63,772 nucleotides of DNA from an uncultured Subdoligranulum sp. (GCA_904390925.1 CAJFMB010000004.1:1-63772); one strand, 5' to 3'. Positions 7,863 to 16,275 are shown, counted from the stretch's first letter. Notes: generated by a model not told the origin, from the sequence alone. Numbers and translations: made by a program.

Positions 7863-8870
7863 ATGCAGGACAAAATCAGCGTCATCATGGCGGTCTACGA
7901 CGCCAAGGACCTGCTGCCGCTGGCTGTGCAGAGCGTGCTGGCCCAGACCCACCGCAATCTGGAACTGATTCTGGTGGAGGACGGCAGCCCCAACGGCTGC
8001 GGCGAACTGTGCGACCGGCTGGCTGCCGGTGACGCCCGGGTGCGGGTGATCCACAAGCCCAACGGCGGCGCCGCCAGTGCCCGCAATGCCGGGCTGGATG
8101 CCGCCACCGGCGATTATATCGGCTTTGTAGACTCCGACGACCTGGTGGAGCCGGATTTTTATGAGACCCTGCTGGCTGCGATGCAACAGGCCGGCTGCCG
8201 GATGGCCGGCTGTACCGCCGACCGAATTGACGAAAACGGCAACAAGCTGCCCGGCGTCCATGTGTCGGTGGAGCAGCCCGGTGTCCGCCCGGCGCTGGAG
8301 CTGTTCCGGGACCTGTTCACCCGCGGCAGCATCTATCCCATGGTCTGCTGGAACAAGCTGATGGCGGCCTCGCTGTGGCAGGGACACCGGTTTGACCCCA
8401 GTTTCCGCTACGGCGACGACGGCAACGTGATGCACCTGATCTGCGACGGTCAGACCATCGCCTGCGTGGACCGGCCGCTCTACCATTACCGGCTGCGCAG
8501 CGGCAGCCTGACCACCTCCCGCTTTGAGCCCCGGCATCTGGACGATCTGCGGCTGTGGCATCTGTGGTACCGGTTCTTTCTGCAAAAGCCGGACACCGCC
8601 GACCTGGCCCAGTGGTGCCTGGCCGATTACTGGAAGCGGTTTTATCTGCTCTACCTGATGGCCCGGCAGGACGGCCCCCTGACACCGGAAAGCCGCGCCG
8701 CCTTTGCCGGGTATCTGCCCCAGCTGCGGGAACTTCTGCCGCAAATTGCCGCCGACCCCCATGTGTCGGGGCTGGAAAAGTTCCGCGCCCGTCTGTTTGC
8801 CGCCTCGCCCCAGCTGGCCTACACGCTGGCCTGCGCCTGGGGCAAGCTGGCCGGGGACAAAAAACAGTGA
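7863..8870 (+). CDS. Family 2 glycosyltransferase
   Basis: A 335-residue GT-A fold glycosyltransferase. The N-terminal catalytic domain has ISVIMAVYDAKDLL, the nucleotide-binding VEDGSPNG near residue 41, and the metal-binding DxD-type motif GFVDSDDLVEPDF near 86-98. The C-terminal half is less conserved, and no transmembrane segment is evident. It probably transfers a sugar from a nucleotide sugar to a cell-surface glycan; donor and acceptor are unknown. The start at 7863 follows AGGAGG and is downstream of the predicted promoter. The gene is monocistronic. Confidence 0.88.
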   Translation: MQDKISVIMAVYDAKDLLPLAVQSVLAQTHRNLELILVEDGSPNGCGELCDRLAAGDARVRVIHKPNGGAASARNAGLDAATGDYIGFVDSDDLVEPDFYETLLAAMQQAGCRMAGCTADRIDENGNKLPGVHVSVEQPGVRPALELFRDLFTRGSIYPMVCWNKLMAASLWQGHRFDPSFRYGDDGNVMHLICDGQTIACVDRPLYHYRLRSGSLTTSRFEPRHLDDLRLWHLWYRFFLQKPDTADLAQWCLADYWKRFYLLYLMARQDGPLTPESRAAFAGYLPQLRELLPQIAADPHVSGLEKFRARLFAASPQLAYTLACAWGKLAGDKKQ

Positions 8871-8881
8871 GAGAAAAAAGA

Positions 8882-8936
8882 GGCACCTCCCCCCCGCCGT
8901 CCCTTCCGGGACCGGCAGGGCAGAGGTGCCGTTTTT
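8882..8936. terminator. Bidirectional intrinsic terminator
   Basis: GGCACCTC and GAGGTGCC pair around a long loop. A T-run follows on the plus strand, and on the minus strand GAGGTGCC is followed by TCTTTTTT. It separates two convergent genes. Confidence 0.8.
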
Positions 8937-8947
8937 GTTGTTTCTTC

Positions 8948-10360
8948 TCAGAAGCCGTGATGTTCCATCAGCTTGCGACCCATCAGTACACCCATGACCG
9001 AGGCCATCATCAACCCCCGGGTCCAGCCGGAGGAGTCACCCAGACAGTGCAGCCCCGCCAGGTTGGTTTCCAGGTCGGTGTCCATCCGTACCTTGTTGGA
9101 GTAGAATTTCAGCTCCGGCGAATAGAGCAGCGTTTCCGGCGCCGCAAAGCCCGGCACCACATGGTCCACCATCTTGATGAACTCGATGATGTTCACCATG
9201 GCGCGGTAGGGCATGGCGGCGGTGATGTCCCCGGCCACCGCATCCGCCAGCGTGGGGCGGACGTTGGCCCGGGCCAGTTCCCGGGGCCAGGTGCGCTTGC
9301 CGTCCAGAATGTCGCCGTACCGCTGCACCAGGATATGCCCGGCGCCCAGCATGTTGGTCAGCTCGCCCACCTTCTGGGCGTAGGCGATGGGCTGGTTGAA
9401 GGGCTCGGTGAAGTTGTGGCTGCACAGAATGGCCAGGTTGGTGTTGGGGCTTTTCAGGTCCTTGTAGCTGTGGCCGTTGACCACCGCCAGGTCGTTGTCG
9501 TAGTTTTCCTGGGCCACAAAGCCGCCCGGGTTCTGGCAGAAGGTGCGGACCTTGTTCTTCCAGGGGCGGGGATAGCCGATCAGCTTGCCCTCGTACAGCA
9601 CCTTGTTGATGGTCTCCATCACCTCGTTGCGGCATTCCACCCGGACGCCGATGTCCACCGTGCCGGGCTTGTGGGTGATGCCGTGCTCGGCGCAGAGCTT
9701 TTCCAGCCAGTCGGCACCCCGCCGGCCGGTGGCAATGACCACCTGCCGGGCGTGCAGGTCATGTTCCAGCCCGCCGGACTCCCGGACCCGCACGCCGGTG
9801 CAGGTACTGCCATCCAGAAGAATGTTCTCGCACTCGGTGGAAAACAGCATCTCCACCCCCGCGTCGGCTAGATAATTCTGAATGTTCAGATAAAGCTGCT
9901 GGGCCTTCTCGGTGCCCAGGTGGCGGATGGGACAGTCCACCAGCTGAAGCCCCGCCTGGATGGCCCGCTTGCGGATGTCCTTGATCTCCGGTCCCTGATA
10001 AATGCCCTCCACATGGGGGTCGGCGCCGAATTCCAGGTAGATCTTGTCGGTGTAGTCAATCAGGCTCTGGGCAAAATCCTCCCCGATCAGTTCCGGCAGT
10101 TCGCCGCCCACCTCATGTGAGAGCGAAAGCTTGCCGTCGGAAAAGGCGCCGGCGCCGGAAAACCCTGTGGTGATGGCACAGGTGGGCTTGCAGTTGACGC
10201 AGTGGCCGACCTCCGACTTGGGGCAGTGCCGCTTTTCCACCGGCTTGCCCTTTTCCACCAGCAGAATGCTGGCCCGGCTACCCCGGCGCAGCAGTTCCAG
10301 CGCGGTGAAAATGCCGGCAGGACCGGCTCCGACGATAATCAGATCATACATGGCTTTCAT
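8948..10360 (-). CDS. NAD(P)/FAD-dependent oxidoreductase (uncharacterised FAD-utilising family)
   Basis: A 470-residue flavoprotein of the family often annotated as uncharacterised FAD-dependent dehydrogenase. The Rossmann-type FAD site IIVGAGPAGIFTALELLRRG is at residues 7-26. It is followed by a cysteine pair region (GHCVNCKPTCA) and GFSGAGAFSDGKLSLS. A second dinucleotide block, VVIATGRRGADWL, lies near 225, and the C-terminal GLHCLGDSSGWTRGLMMASVMG closes the FAD domain. The start at 10360 is preceded by AAGGAGA. The substrate is unknown. It lies downstream of the cytidylate kinase-like gene with about 110 bp between them. Confidence 0.85.
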   Translation of the reverse strand: MKAMYDLIIVGAGPAGIFTALELLRRGSRASILLVEKGKPVEKRHCPKSEVGHCVNCKPTCAITTGFSGAGAFSDGKLSLSHEVGGELPELIGEDFAQSLIDYTDKIYLEFGADPHVEGIYQGPEIKDIRKRAIQAGLQLVDCPIRHLGTEKAQQLYLNIQNYLADAGVEMLFSTECENILLDGSTCTGVRVRESGGLEHDLHARQVVIATGRRGADWLEKLCAEHGITHKPGTVDIGVRVECRNEVMETINKVLYEGKLIGYPRPWKNKVRTFCQNPGGFVAQENYDNDLAVVNGHSYKDLKSPNTNLAILCSHNFTEPFNQPIAYAQKVGELTNMLGAGHILVQRYGDILDGKRTWPRELARANVRPTLADAVAGDITAAMPYRAMVNIIEFIKMVDHVVPGFAAPETLLYSPELKFYSNKVRMDTDLETNLAGLHCLGDSSGWTRGLMMASVMGVLMGRKLMEHHGF

Positions 10361-10412
10361 TGGCGTTCTCCTTGCTGTGATGTGGCCATTTGACAAAAAA
10401 TGACACAAGTAT

Positions 10413-10438
10413 GGCCGGGAACCCGGAGGCTCCCGGCC
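10413..10438 (-). terminator. Possible weak terminator or hairpin after the kinase-like gene
   Basis: GGCCGGGA pairs with TCCCGGCC around a short loop. No T-run follows directly on the minus strand (a TTTTTT tract is about 20 nt further on), so termination is uncertain. Confidence 0.35.
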
Positions 10439-10469
10439 GGAATGCTGGTTGGTGGATTCTGTTTGCCGG

Positions 10470-11072
10470 TCACTGCTGGTTCTGCATGGTGCGGGCGGCA
10501 TCCACAATGATCTGGGCACAGGTCTCCCGACCCAGTGCGGCGTTCAGGCACAGATCATAGTTTTTCGCTTCGCCCCAGCGGTTTTCGGTGTAGTAGTTGT
10601 AGTAGCTGGCACGGGCGCGGTCGTGCTTGGCCAGCGTTGCCTCCCACAGACGGTCGGCCATGTCCTTGGCGCCAGGGCGTGCCTTGGCAAAGGCAATGCG
10701 CTGTTCCAGCGGGGCAAACACAAAGGTACGCAGCACATTTTCCCGGTCACGCAGCACATAGTCGCCGCAGCGGCCCAGAATGATGCAGGACTCCTTCTCC
10801 GCCAGTTCCTTGATGACATTGGACTGCAAGATGTAGACCTGATCCGCCAGCGGCAGGGTATTGCCCATCATGTACAGGCTGTAGATCAGGCTGCCACTGC
10901 GCTGTGTCTCCGACGCGGCGATGGCCTCCTCGGTCAGGCCGCTCTTTTTGGCGGCAATGGTGATCAGTTCCTTGTTGTACAGGGGAATGCCAAGTTCCTG
11001 TGCCACCATCTGGGCAATCTCGCTGCCGCCGGATGCATACTCACGGGCCATCGTGATGACAATGTGTTTCAT
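10470..11072 (-). CDS. Cytidylate kinase-like family protein
   Basis: A 200-residue P-loop-type protein of the cytidylate-kinase-like family common in Clostridia. The start shows HIVITMAREYASGGSEIAQMVAQELG, where the glycine-rich ASGGSEIA segment replaces a classic GxxGxGK loop. Further on are IPLYNKELI, CIILGRCGDYVL near 105 and an arginine-rich C-terminal half (RVRTFVFAPLEQRI type). Family members are annotated from similarity to CMP kinase; whether this protein phosphorylates CMP is not established. The start at 11072 (MKHIV) has GAGGTGG upstream. Its own promoter is at 11158-11186. Confidence 0.82.
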   Translation of the reverse strand: MKHIVITMAREYASGGSEIAQMVAQELGIPLYNKELITIAAKKSGLTEEAIAASETQRSGSLIYSLYMMGNTLPLADQVYILQSNVIKELAEKESCIILGRCGDYVLRDRENVLRTFVFAPLEQRIAFAKARPGAKDMADRLWEATLAKHDRARASYYNYYTENRWGEAKNYDLCLNAALGRETCAQIIVDAARTMQNQQ

Positions 11073-11157
11073 CTGTTCCACCTCGCAATCAATCTTGCCG
11101 CCGTCCATGCGGCCGCAGACGGTGCAGAGAAAAGACGGACTTTCCCCTTATACCGTC

Positions 11158-11186
11158 AGTATAGCGGGAAACCCCGGCCCACGCAA
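11158..11186 (-). promoter_or_regulatory. Predicted promoter of the cytidylate kinase-like gene
   Basis: Minus strand TTGCGT (11181-11186), 17-bp spacer, TATACT (11158-11163). Confidence 0.6.
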
Positions 11187-11257
11187 GGAAATGCCGGAAG
11201 TTTCTCACACTTACACAAAGCTAACCAACCGGATTTGTACGCCTTTGCCAAAGAGAA

Positions 11258-11295
11258 GCGGACTGCGCACCCGAAACGGATGATCCGCAGTCCGC
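11258..11295 (-). terminator. Intrinsic terminator after the membrane protein gene
   Basis: A 10-bp stem GCGGACTGCG / CGCAGTCCGC followed on the minus strand by TTCTCTTT. Confidence 0.65.
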
Positions 11296-11307
11296 AGAGG
11301 ATTACAG

Positions 11308-11727
11308 TCAGTTCATGTACTTCCGGATCAGGTCATCCACCACAGGAATCGGCAGACTGCTCTGGCCCAGCGCGGTCAGACCAAGCAGAATGAACAGGAC
11401 CTTCTCAAACAGGCGGATCAGATCGTCGATCAGCGCCACAAAGGAATTGACGAACGGAATGGACAGATTCAGTCCGAACATGCCCACAAAGTCCACCGCC
11501 AGCCCGGTGAAGTCGGTCAGGAAACCAACCACCGAGATCAGCAGCCCGAACACAACCATCAGGGACACTGCCTTGACGGCGGTCTTGCGCAGCCACTCGT
11601 TCTGCTCAAACAGCAGCACATAGCCGGCCAGCAGAATTGCAACAACGGAACCATTCAGAAAAGCCATCAGGTACAGCGCAGCGCCGAACAGGCCAACGCC
11701 GATTCCCAGCCGAGTCTTTTGCATCAT
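11308..11727 (-). CDS. Small integral membrane protein of unknown function
   Basis: A 139-residue hydrophobic protein with about three to four predicted membrane segments (GIGVGLFGAALYLMAFL, VVAILLAGYVLLFE, VSLMVVFGLLISVVGFL and VLFILLGLTALG) and a short charged C-terminus. I do not recognise a named domain. GAGGAGGATCCCGTT gives a strong ribosome binding site. It lies just downstream of the zinc-ribbon gene (32 bp), so the two are probably cotranscribed from the promoter at 12433-12461. The partner's zinc ribbons suggest a shared, unassigned role. Confidence 0.75.
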   Translation of the reverse strand: MMQKTRLGIGVGLFGAALYLMAFLNGSVVAILLAGYVLLFEQNEWLRKTAVKAVSLMVVFGLLISVVGFLTDFTGLAVDFVGMFGLNLSIPFVNSFVALIDDLIRLFEKVLFILLGLTALGQSSLPIPVVDDLIRKYMN

Positions 11728-11759
11728 AACGGGATCCTCCTCAAATTATTGTTATGTTG

Positions 11760-12347
11760 TTATTTCAGCTTGGTGCCGCATTCCACACAGAACAGCATAT
11801 CCTCGGTCACCTTGGCGCCACAATTGGGGCAGACCTTTTCTGCCACCGGTGCAACGGGAACATCCACAGCTGCCTCGGCAGGGGCAGCCTCCTCCGGGGC
11901 GGGTTCCGGCTGGGGGAAGGGGTTGCCGCAGGAAGTGCAGAAACGGGTTCCCTCCTTGACCAGCTGGCCGCAGTTGGGGCACTTGACCATGCCGGCGGGA
12001 ATGTACTCCGGCATCTTGGTGCCGCAGGAGTTGCAGAAGGACGCGCTGATCGGCACCTCGGCGCCGCAGTTGGGGCAGGCCTGGACACCCTTCAATGCCA
12101 TGATCTGGGTCTTGTAGGTGCTGATTCTGCCCTCAGCGTCCCGGATGGCGTTTACCATATCAGAAAAAGCAGGCTCAAAATCCTGCGGATGCAGTTCAAC
12201 ATACTTCTTGCCGATTTCGAAGTAGTAGTTGTTGATGTTGCGGTTCTCATTATTGACCGCCGAATTCAGGCGATTGATTTCCATGCTGGCGCGGGCCTTG
12301 TTCATCATGCCGTCTGCCGTTGCATTGATGTCATCCAGAAAAGACAT
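11760..12347 (-). CDS. Zinc-ribbon domain protein
   Basis: A 195-residue soluble protein. The N-terminal third is helical (residues 1-85, MSFLDDINATADGMMNKARAS). It is followed by three zinc ribbons: CPNCGAEV/CNSCGTK near 94-113, CPNCGQLV/CTSCGNP near 122-141, and CPNCGAKV/CVECGTK near 174-193. A Pro/Ala/Glu-rich linker separates ribbons two and three. Proteins of this layout are common in Clostridia, and their function is not established. It is first in a two-gene unit with a small membrane protein. Confidence 0.85.
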   Translation of the reverse strand: MSFLDDINATADGMMNKARASMEINRLNSAVNNENRNINNYYFEIGKKYVELHPQDFEPAFSDMVNAIRDAEGRISTYKTQIMALKGVQACPNCGAEVPISASFCNSCGTKMPEYIPAGMVKCPNCGQLVKEGTRFCTSCGNPFPQPEPAPEEAAPAEAAVDVPVAPVAEKVCPNCGAKVTEDMLFCVECGTKLK

Positions 12348-12427
12348 ACAGTACTCCCCCTTGGTTGAAAAATCCGTCAGGAAGAACCGTCAAAGAGGGT
12401 TTCTCTGACGAATTCCACCAAAATACA

Positions 12428-12461
12428 TTTCCATTCTAACATGGAAACTGTCCTTTTTCAA
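12428..12461 (-). promoter_or_regulatory. Promoter of the zinc-ribbon gene with overlapping inverted repeat
   Basis: Minus strand TTGAAA (12456-12461), 17-bp spacer, TAGAAT (12433-12438). A 7-bp inverted repeat TTTCCAT / ATGGAAA (12428-12447, 6-bp gap) covers the -10 and could be an operator. Confidence 0.55.
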
Positions 12462-12565
12462 TATAAATGGCAGGCCCGGAAGAATTTTCTTTCTCTGTGA
12501 TGTCCGAGCGGAAAAACCGAATGGATTGCGAATATGACGCATATTTATGCACCGAGGTGATGTTT

Positions 12566-13261
12566 ATGCTGCAAATTCTGACGATTTTTCTCGAGAGTGC
12601 CGTATCCCGGATTCTCTACCTGGCGCTGCATCTGGAAACCGGCAGCTTTCCGCGGCCCTTGCGGGCAGCCCAGGAGCGGCAGGCGTTCGCTGCATTGCAG
12701 GCGGGCGACCGGACTGCCCGGGATACCCTGATCCGCCACAACCTGCGTCTGGTGGCCCATGTGGCCAAAAAATACTATGCGTCCGGCGGCAGTCAGGATG
12801 ACCTGGTCAGCATCGGGACCATCGGGCTGATTAAGGCGGTGGACAGCTTCGACCCGGCCCGTAAGGTCCGGTTTGCCAGTTATGCCTCCCAGTGCATTGA
12901 AAATGAGATCCGGATGCACTTGCGGCACACCCGGCGGGAGGGCACGCCGCTTTCCCTGCAGGAACCGCTGGAGGGCTATGCCAACGACAGCGGGCAGCTG
13001 ACGCTGGCGGATACCCTGCCGGATGACACAGTGATGGAGGACGACTGCGAGCGCCGGGCAATCGCCGGGTGGCTGCGGGTACTGGTCAAGGAGCTGCCGC
13101 CGCGGGAGGAAAAGATTCTGACGCTGCGCTACGGGCTGGACGGCGGATCGGAGCTGACCCAGCAGGCGGTGGCCGAGCGGCTGGGCATCAGCCGCAGCTA
13201 CATTTCCCGGATTGAAAAACGGGCGCTGGAACGGCTGCGCCGGCTGTGGGAGACAACCTGA
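12566..13261 (+). CDS. sigK: RNA polymerase sporulation sigma factor SigK-like
   Basis: Sigma-70 family factor resembling the late mother-cell sporulation factor SigK. The 231-residue protein starts with a hydrophobic segment (ILTIFLESAVSRILYLAL) that resembles the SigK pro-sequence. Region 2 follows: LIRHNLRLVAHVAKKY, DLVSIGTIGLIKAVDSF and FASYASQCIENEIRMHLR. Region 4 has the helix-turn-helix LTQQAVAERLGISRSYISRIEKRALERL. ATG at 12566 with GAGGTG upstream is preferred to a start 33 codons earlier. The gene is intact, with no skin-like interruption inside it. Lineages close to Faecalibacterium are usually described as non-sporulating, so its present role is uncertain. Confidence 0.88.
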   Translation: MLQILTIFLESAVSRILYLALHLETGSFPRPLRAAQERQAFAALQAGDRTARDTLIRHNLRLVAHVAKKYYASGGSQDDLVSIGTIGLIKAVDSFDPARKVRFASYASQCIENEIRMHLRHTRREGTPLSLQEPLEGYANDSGQLTLADTLPDDTVMEDDCERRAIAGWLRVLVKELPPREEKILTLRYGLDGGSELTQQAVAERLGISRSYISRIEKRALERLRRLWETT

Positions 13262-13369
13262 CCCTGCGGCCCTTGCGATTTTTCCCTGCCGGTTCTATAC
13301 TGAAAACAGGAAATCAACCGACAGGAAGGGTGTACCATCAACAAGAGCGATCTGACCCGCGATTACTGC

Positions 13370-14464
13370 ATGCTCAAAGGCCCGCTGGCCAAAAAAGGGT
13401 ATGACTGGTGGTGGCATTCCTTCACGGCGGAGAATGTGGCAACCGGTGCCCGCAAATCCTTTTATGTGGAGTATTTTCTCTGCAATCCGGCGCTGGCCCA
13501 GGCGGAGCCGGTCCTGGTCTGGAACGACCCTGCCGCCCAAAAAGCCGGCAGACGGCCCTCCTACTGCATGGTGAATGTGGGCTTCTGGGGCAGGGAAAAG
13601 GGCCAGCTGCACCGGTTTTTCCCCTGGAGCCAGGTGACGATTCCCATGGATGCCCCGCTGCACCTGACAGCCGGGGACTGCATCTGTACCGAGACACGCA
13701 TTGCCGGCAGCGTGAAGGTGACGCCGGAGCAGGCGGCCGCCCACCCGGAATGGATGTCCGACGCGGGGGAAATGTCCTGGGATTTGCAGGTCCACAAGCA
13801 GGTGGCCTACAACGTGGGGTACGGGGCGTCGAAATTCTTCCGCGCCCTCAATGCGTTTGAGATGTTCTGGCATGCCGAGGGCATGAAAACCGCCTTTGCG
13901 GGCTGGGTCCGGCTCAACGGCCAGGAGTACCGCGTCCGCCCCGAAACCTGCTACGGTTATGCCGACAAAAACTGGGGCGGAGATTTCACCTCCCCCTGGG
14001 TGTGGCTGTCCAGCAACGACCTGGTCAGTCGGGTCACCGGCAAGCGGCTGACCAACAGTGTCTTTGAGGTGGGCGGCGGCAACCCCAAGGCCTTCGGCAT
14101 TGCGCTGGGCCGCAAGCTGCTGGGACAGTTCTACTACGAGGGCAGGGACTACGAGTTCAACTTCAGCAAATTCTGGACCGGCAGCCGCACCTTTTTTGAC
14201 TGCCGGGAGACCGACACCCAGATCCTCTGGAAGGTTATCCAGACCACCTTCCGGGCCAAAATGGAGGTGGAGATCGCCTGCAACAAGGAAGAAGTGCTGT
14301 GGATCAATTACGAATCCCCCGACGGCTGCAAGCGGCACACCCGCCTGTGGAACTGCGGCAACGGGTTCGGCACGGTAAAGCTCTGGGAAAAGCGGCAGGG
14401 CCGCTGGTCGCTGGTGGATGAGGTCCAGGCCGGCAGCGTCGGCTGCGAGTACGGAACCTATTGA
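13370..14464 (+). CDS. Tocopherol cyclase-like family protein, possibly starting at ATC 13337
   Basis: A protein of about 364 residues of the tocopherol cyclase-like family found in many Clostridia. Visible are the N-terminal MLKGPLAKKGYDWWWHSFTA, a central AGWVRLNGQEYRV and CYGYADKNWGGDF, and the C-terminal GTVKLWEKRQGRW and GCEYGTY. The biochemical role in bacteria is not established. Homologues as I recall them extend about ten residues upstream of this methionine. Here the same frame runs back through NKSDLTRDYC to an ATC codon at 13337, with AGGAAGGG six bases before it and no ATG or GTG at that place. The true start may therefore be a non-canonical ATC. The gene is convergent with the next one and ends at a strong shared terminator. 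Confidence 0.8.
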   Translation: MLKGPLAKKGYDWWWHSFTAENVATGARKSFYVEYFLCNPALAQAEPVLVWNDPAAQKAGRRPSYCMVNVGFWGREKGQLHRFFPWSQVTIPMDAPLHLTAGDCICTETRIAGSVKVTPEQAAAHPEWMSDAGEMSWDLQVHKQVAYNVGYGASKFFRALNAFEMFWHAEGMKTAFAGWVRLNGQEYRVRPETCYGYADKNWGGDFTSPWVWLSSNDLVSRVTGKRLTNSVFEVGGGNPKAFGIALGRKLLGQFYYEGRDYEFNFSKFWTGSRTFFDCRETDTQILWKVIQTTFRAKMEVEIACNKEEVLWINYESPDGCKRHTRLWNCGNGFGTVKLWEKRQGRWSLVDEVQAGSVGCEYGTY

Positions 14465-14521
14465 CGCGGGCCGCGGAACCCTGCCGGACCGCTTCCGGAA
14501 GGTATGAAATCAAGCTGCATC

Positions 14522-14563
14522 AAAAATTCCCCGCCCGGCCGCACAGGCCGGACGGGGAATTTT
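14522..14563. terminator. Bidirectional intrinsic terminator
   Basis: A long stem AAAATTCCCCG plus GGCC against GGCC plus CGGGGAATTTT, with A/T tracts on both sides, sits between convergent genes. Confidence 0.9.
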
Positions 14564-14595
14564 GTATTGGGACAAATGTCAGGGGGCGTGCCGGG

Positions 14596-15357
14596 TCATT
14601 CTTCCTCAGACAGCAGGTCCTTGGCGCAGTTCAGCGCATTGAACAGCCGGGGAATGCCCATGTAGGGCATGGCGTGCACCAGCGCGCAGACCACTTCCTC
14701 CCTGGTGCTGCCGGTTTTCAGGGCGCCGGCCACATGGGCACAGACCTGAACTTCTGCACCGCCCAGCGCAGCCAGCAGAACCACCGTCAGCAGTTCCCGC
14801 TCCTTCTCGCCCAGGCCGGTACGGGTGTTAAAGTCCCCGAACCCGAAATCGGTGAGAAAATCCGGCACCGCGTTTTTGAAAGCGCCGGGCAGCCAGGCAT
14901 AGCGGTCCCGGATCTCGCTGCCATAGGTGGGGGCCTGGATGGCCAGCCCGGCCGGATGGCGGGTTTCCTCGGTGATGGTCTCCTGGCTTTCCAGCGGCAG
15001 GGCAATGCCGTTGGCGGTGAAGGTCTCGTTCATGGCGGCGATGGCGTTCAACGTCTTGGGAAAGCCGATGAAGGGGGCACACTGGTAGATCACCTCGCGG
15101 ATCTCCACCGGAGAAATGCCGATGTTCAGGCAGGCACCCACATGGGCTTTCAGCTGAGGTAGCGTCTGGTTGACCGCCAATACCGTGATGGTGATCAGCT
15201 CCCGCATCCGGTCATCCAGCGATCCGGTGTAGCAGACCTCGCCGAAGATGAACCGCTGCAGAATCCGCATGAATTCCGGGTCGGTGCCCTCGTTGTTGAC
15301 CGGTTCCCCGCCGAACAGGGTATGAAATTTTTCACGGCATTTTTCCACACGATCCAT
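14596..15357 (-). CDS. Carboxymuconolactone decarboxylase family protein (two-domain)
   Basis: A 253-residue protein with two tandem CMD/AhpD-like helical domains, residues about 20-110 and 130-240. Typical segments are DDRMRELITITVLAVNQTLPQLKAHVGACLNIG with EIREVIYQCAPFIGFPKTLNA, and LGEKERELLTVVLLAALGGAEVQVCAHVAGAL with EVVCALVHAMPYMGIPRLFNAL. No AhpD-type CxxC redox pair is seen, so a peroxidase role is doubtful; the substrate is unknown. The start at 15357 has GGAAGGAAG upstream. Its promoter lies at 15417-15445. Confidence 0.85.
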   Translation of the reverse strand: MDRVEKCREKFHTLFGGEPVNNEGTDPEFMRILQRFIFGEVCYTGSLDDRMRELITITVLAVNQTLPQLKAHVGACLNIGISPVEIREVIYQCAPFIGFPKTLNAIAAMNETFTANGIALPLESQETITEETRHPAGLAIQAPTYGSEIRDRYAWLPGAFKNAVPDFLTDFGFGDFNTRTGLGEKERELLTVVLLAALGGAEVQVCAHVAGALKTGSTREEVVCALVHAMPYMGIPRLFNALNCAKDLLSEEE

Positions 15358-15416
15358 GGGACAGCTTCCTTCCTTTCGGTCAGTCAAAAGCGGCAGATCA
15401 TTTCTTTTCTGTCCCT

Positions 15417-15445
15417 ATTATAGGCGGGAAGCGGAAAATAGTAAA
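15417..15445 (-). promoter_or_regulatory. Predicted promoter of the CMD-family gene
   Basis: Minus strand TTTACT (15440-15445), 17-bp spacer, TATAAT (15417-15422). Confidence 0.55.
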
Positions 15446-15501
15446 ATACTTTCCCGGTATCGCTAAATATTCGTTTTGTGCATGAATGCCCGCCCCGGGC
15501 G

Positions 15502-16203
15502 TCAGGGCAGGCTCAGGTCCACCGGGACCGGCGCGCCCAGCACCATGGAATCGGGGGTGACCAGGCAGTCCATGGCCCGTACCTCCACCCCGGCGTCTGC
15601 GGCCTCCCGCAGGGCAAGGCCGAACTCCCGGTGGGTGTCCCAGTTGGGGCAAAACCGCTGTACCCCCGTCATCTGGATCACCACCAGCACACAGCACCGC
15701 CAGCCCTGGCGGGCAAACCCGGTCAGCTCCCGCACATGCTTCAGCCCCCGCAGGGTGGGCGCGTCGGGAAAGCGGGCCACCCCGTCCTGCTCCAGCGTGC
15801 AGCCCTTGACCTCCACCAGCACCCGGCGGTCCTGCTGCATGGCGGCAAAGTCAAAGCGGGAATCCCCCACCGTCTGTTCCGCCCGCAGCTGCTGCAGGGG
15901 ACCCAGCCCGCCGGCGGCCAGCCATTCCCCGGCTGCCGCGTTGGGCGCCGCCGAGTCCATGTTGATCAGCAGCCTGCCCCGGGGCGTGACCTTTTCCACC
16001 GCCACCAGGTCACAGGGGGTGGCGCGGCCGGGCCGGGCGGAATATTCCAGATACACTTTTGCCCCAGGTACCAGAAGCTCGGCACAGCGGCCGGTGTTTT
16101 TCACATGGGCGCGCAGCTCACTGCCATCCGGCAGCTGCACCCGGGCCACAAAGCGGTTGGGCCGCTGCAAAAATACGGCTTGCTGAATGTGATGATACTG
16201 CAT
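15502..16203 (-). CDS. sfsA: DNA/RNA nuclease SfsA family protein
   Basis: A 233-residue member of the SfsA family, named sugar fermentation stimulation protein in E. coli and related to nucleases. Seen are the OB-like N-terminus with FVARVQLPDGSELRAHVKNTGRC, and the conserved active-site regions SRFDFAAM, VLVEVKGCTLE and ARFPDAPTLRGLKHVREL. The cysteine/valine-rich CCVLVVIQM strand follows. The start at 16203 is preceded by AAAAGGAGG. The promoter is at 16235-16263. The exact cellular role remains unclear in the family. Confidence 0.93.
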   Translation of the reverse strand: MQYHHIQQAVFLQRPNRFVARVQLPDGSELRAHVKNTGRCAELLVPGAKVYLEYSARPGRATPCDLVAVEKVTPRGRLLINMDSAAPNAAAGEWLAAGGLGPLQQLRAEQTVGDSRFDFAAMQQDRRVLVEVKGCTLEQDGVARFPDAPTLRGLKHVRELTGFARQGWRCCVLVVIQMTGVQRFCPNWDTHREFGLALREAADAGVEVRAMDCLVTPDSMVLGAPVPVDLSLP

Positions 16204-16234
16204 CGAATCCTCCTTTTCAGGGTGTACAGAATCT

Positions 16235-16263
16235 AGGATACCCGGCCCGGCGGTTCCATGCAA
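16235..16263 (-). promoter_or_regulatory. Predicted promoter of sfsA
   Basis: Minus strand TTGCAT (16258-16263), 17-bp spacer, TATCCT (16235-16240), just downstream of the glgP terminator. Confidence 0.5.
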
Positions 16264-16275
16264 GCACCGGCGCAA

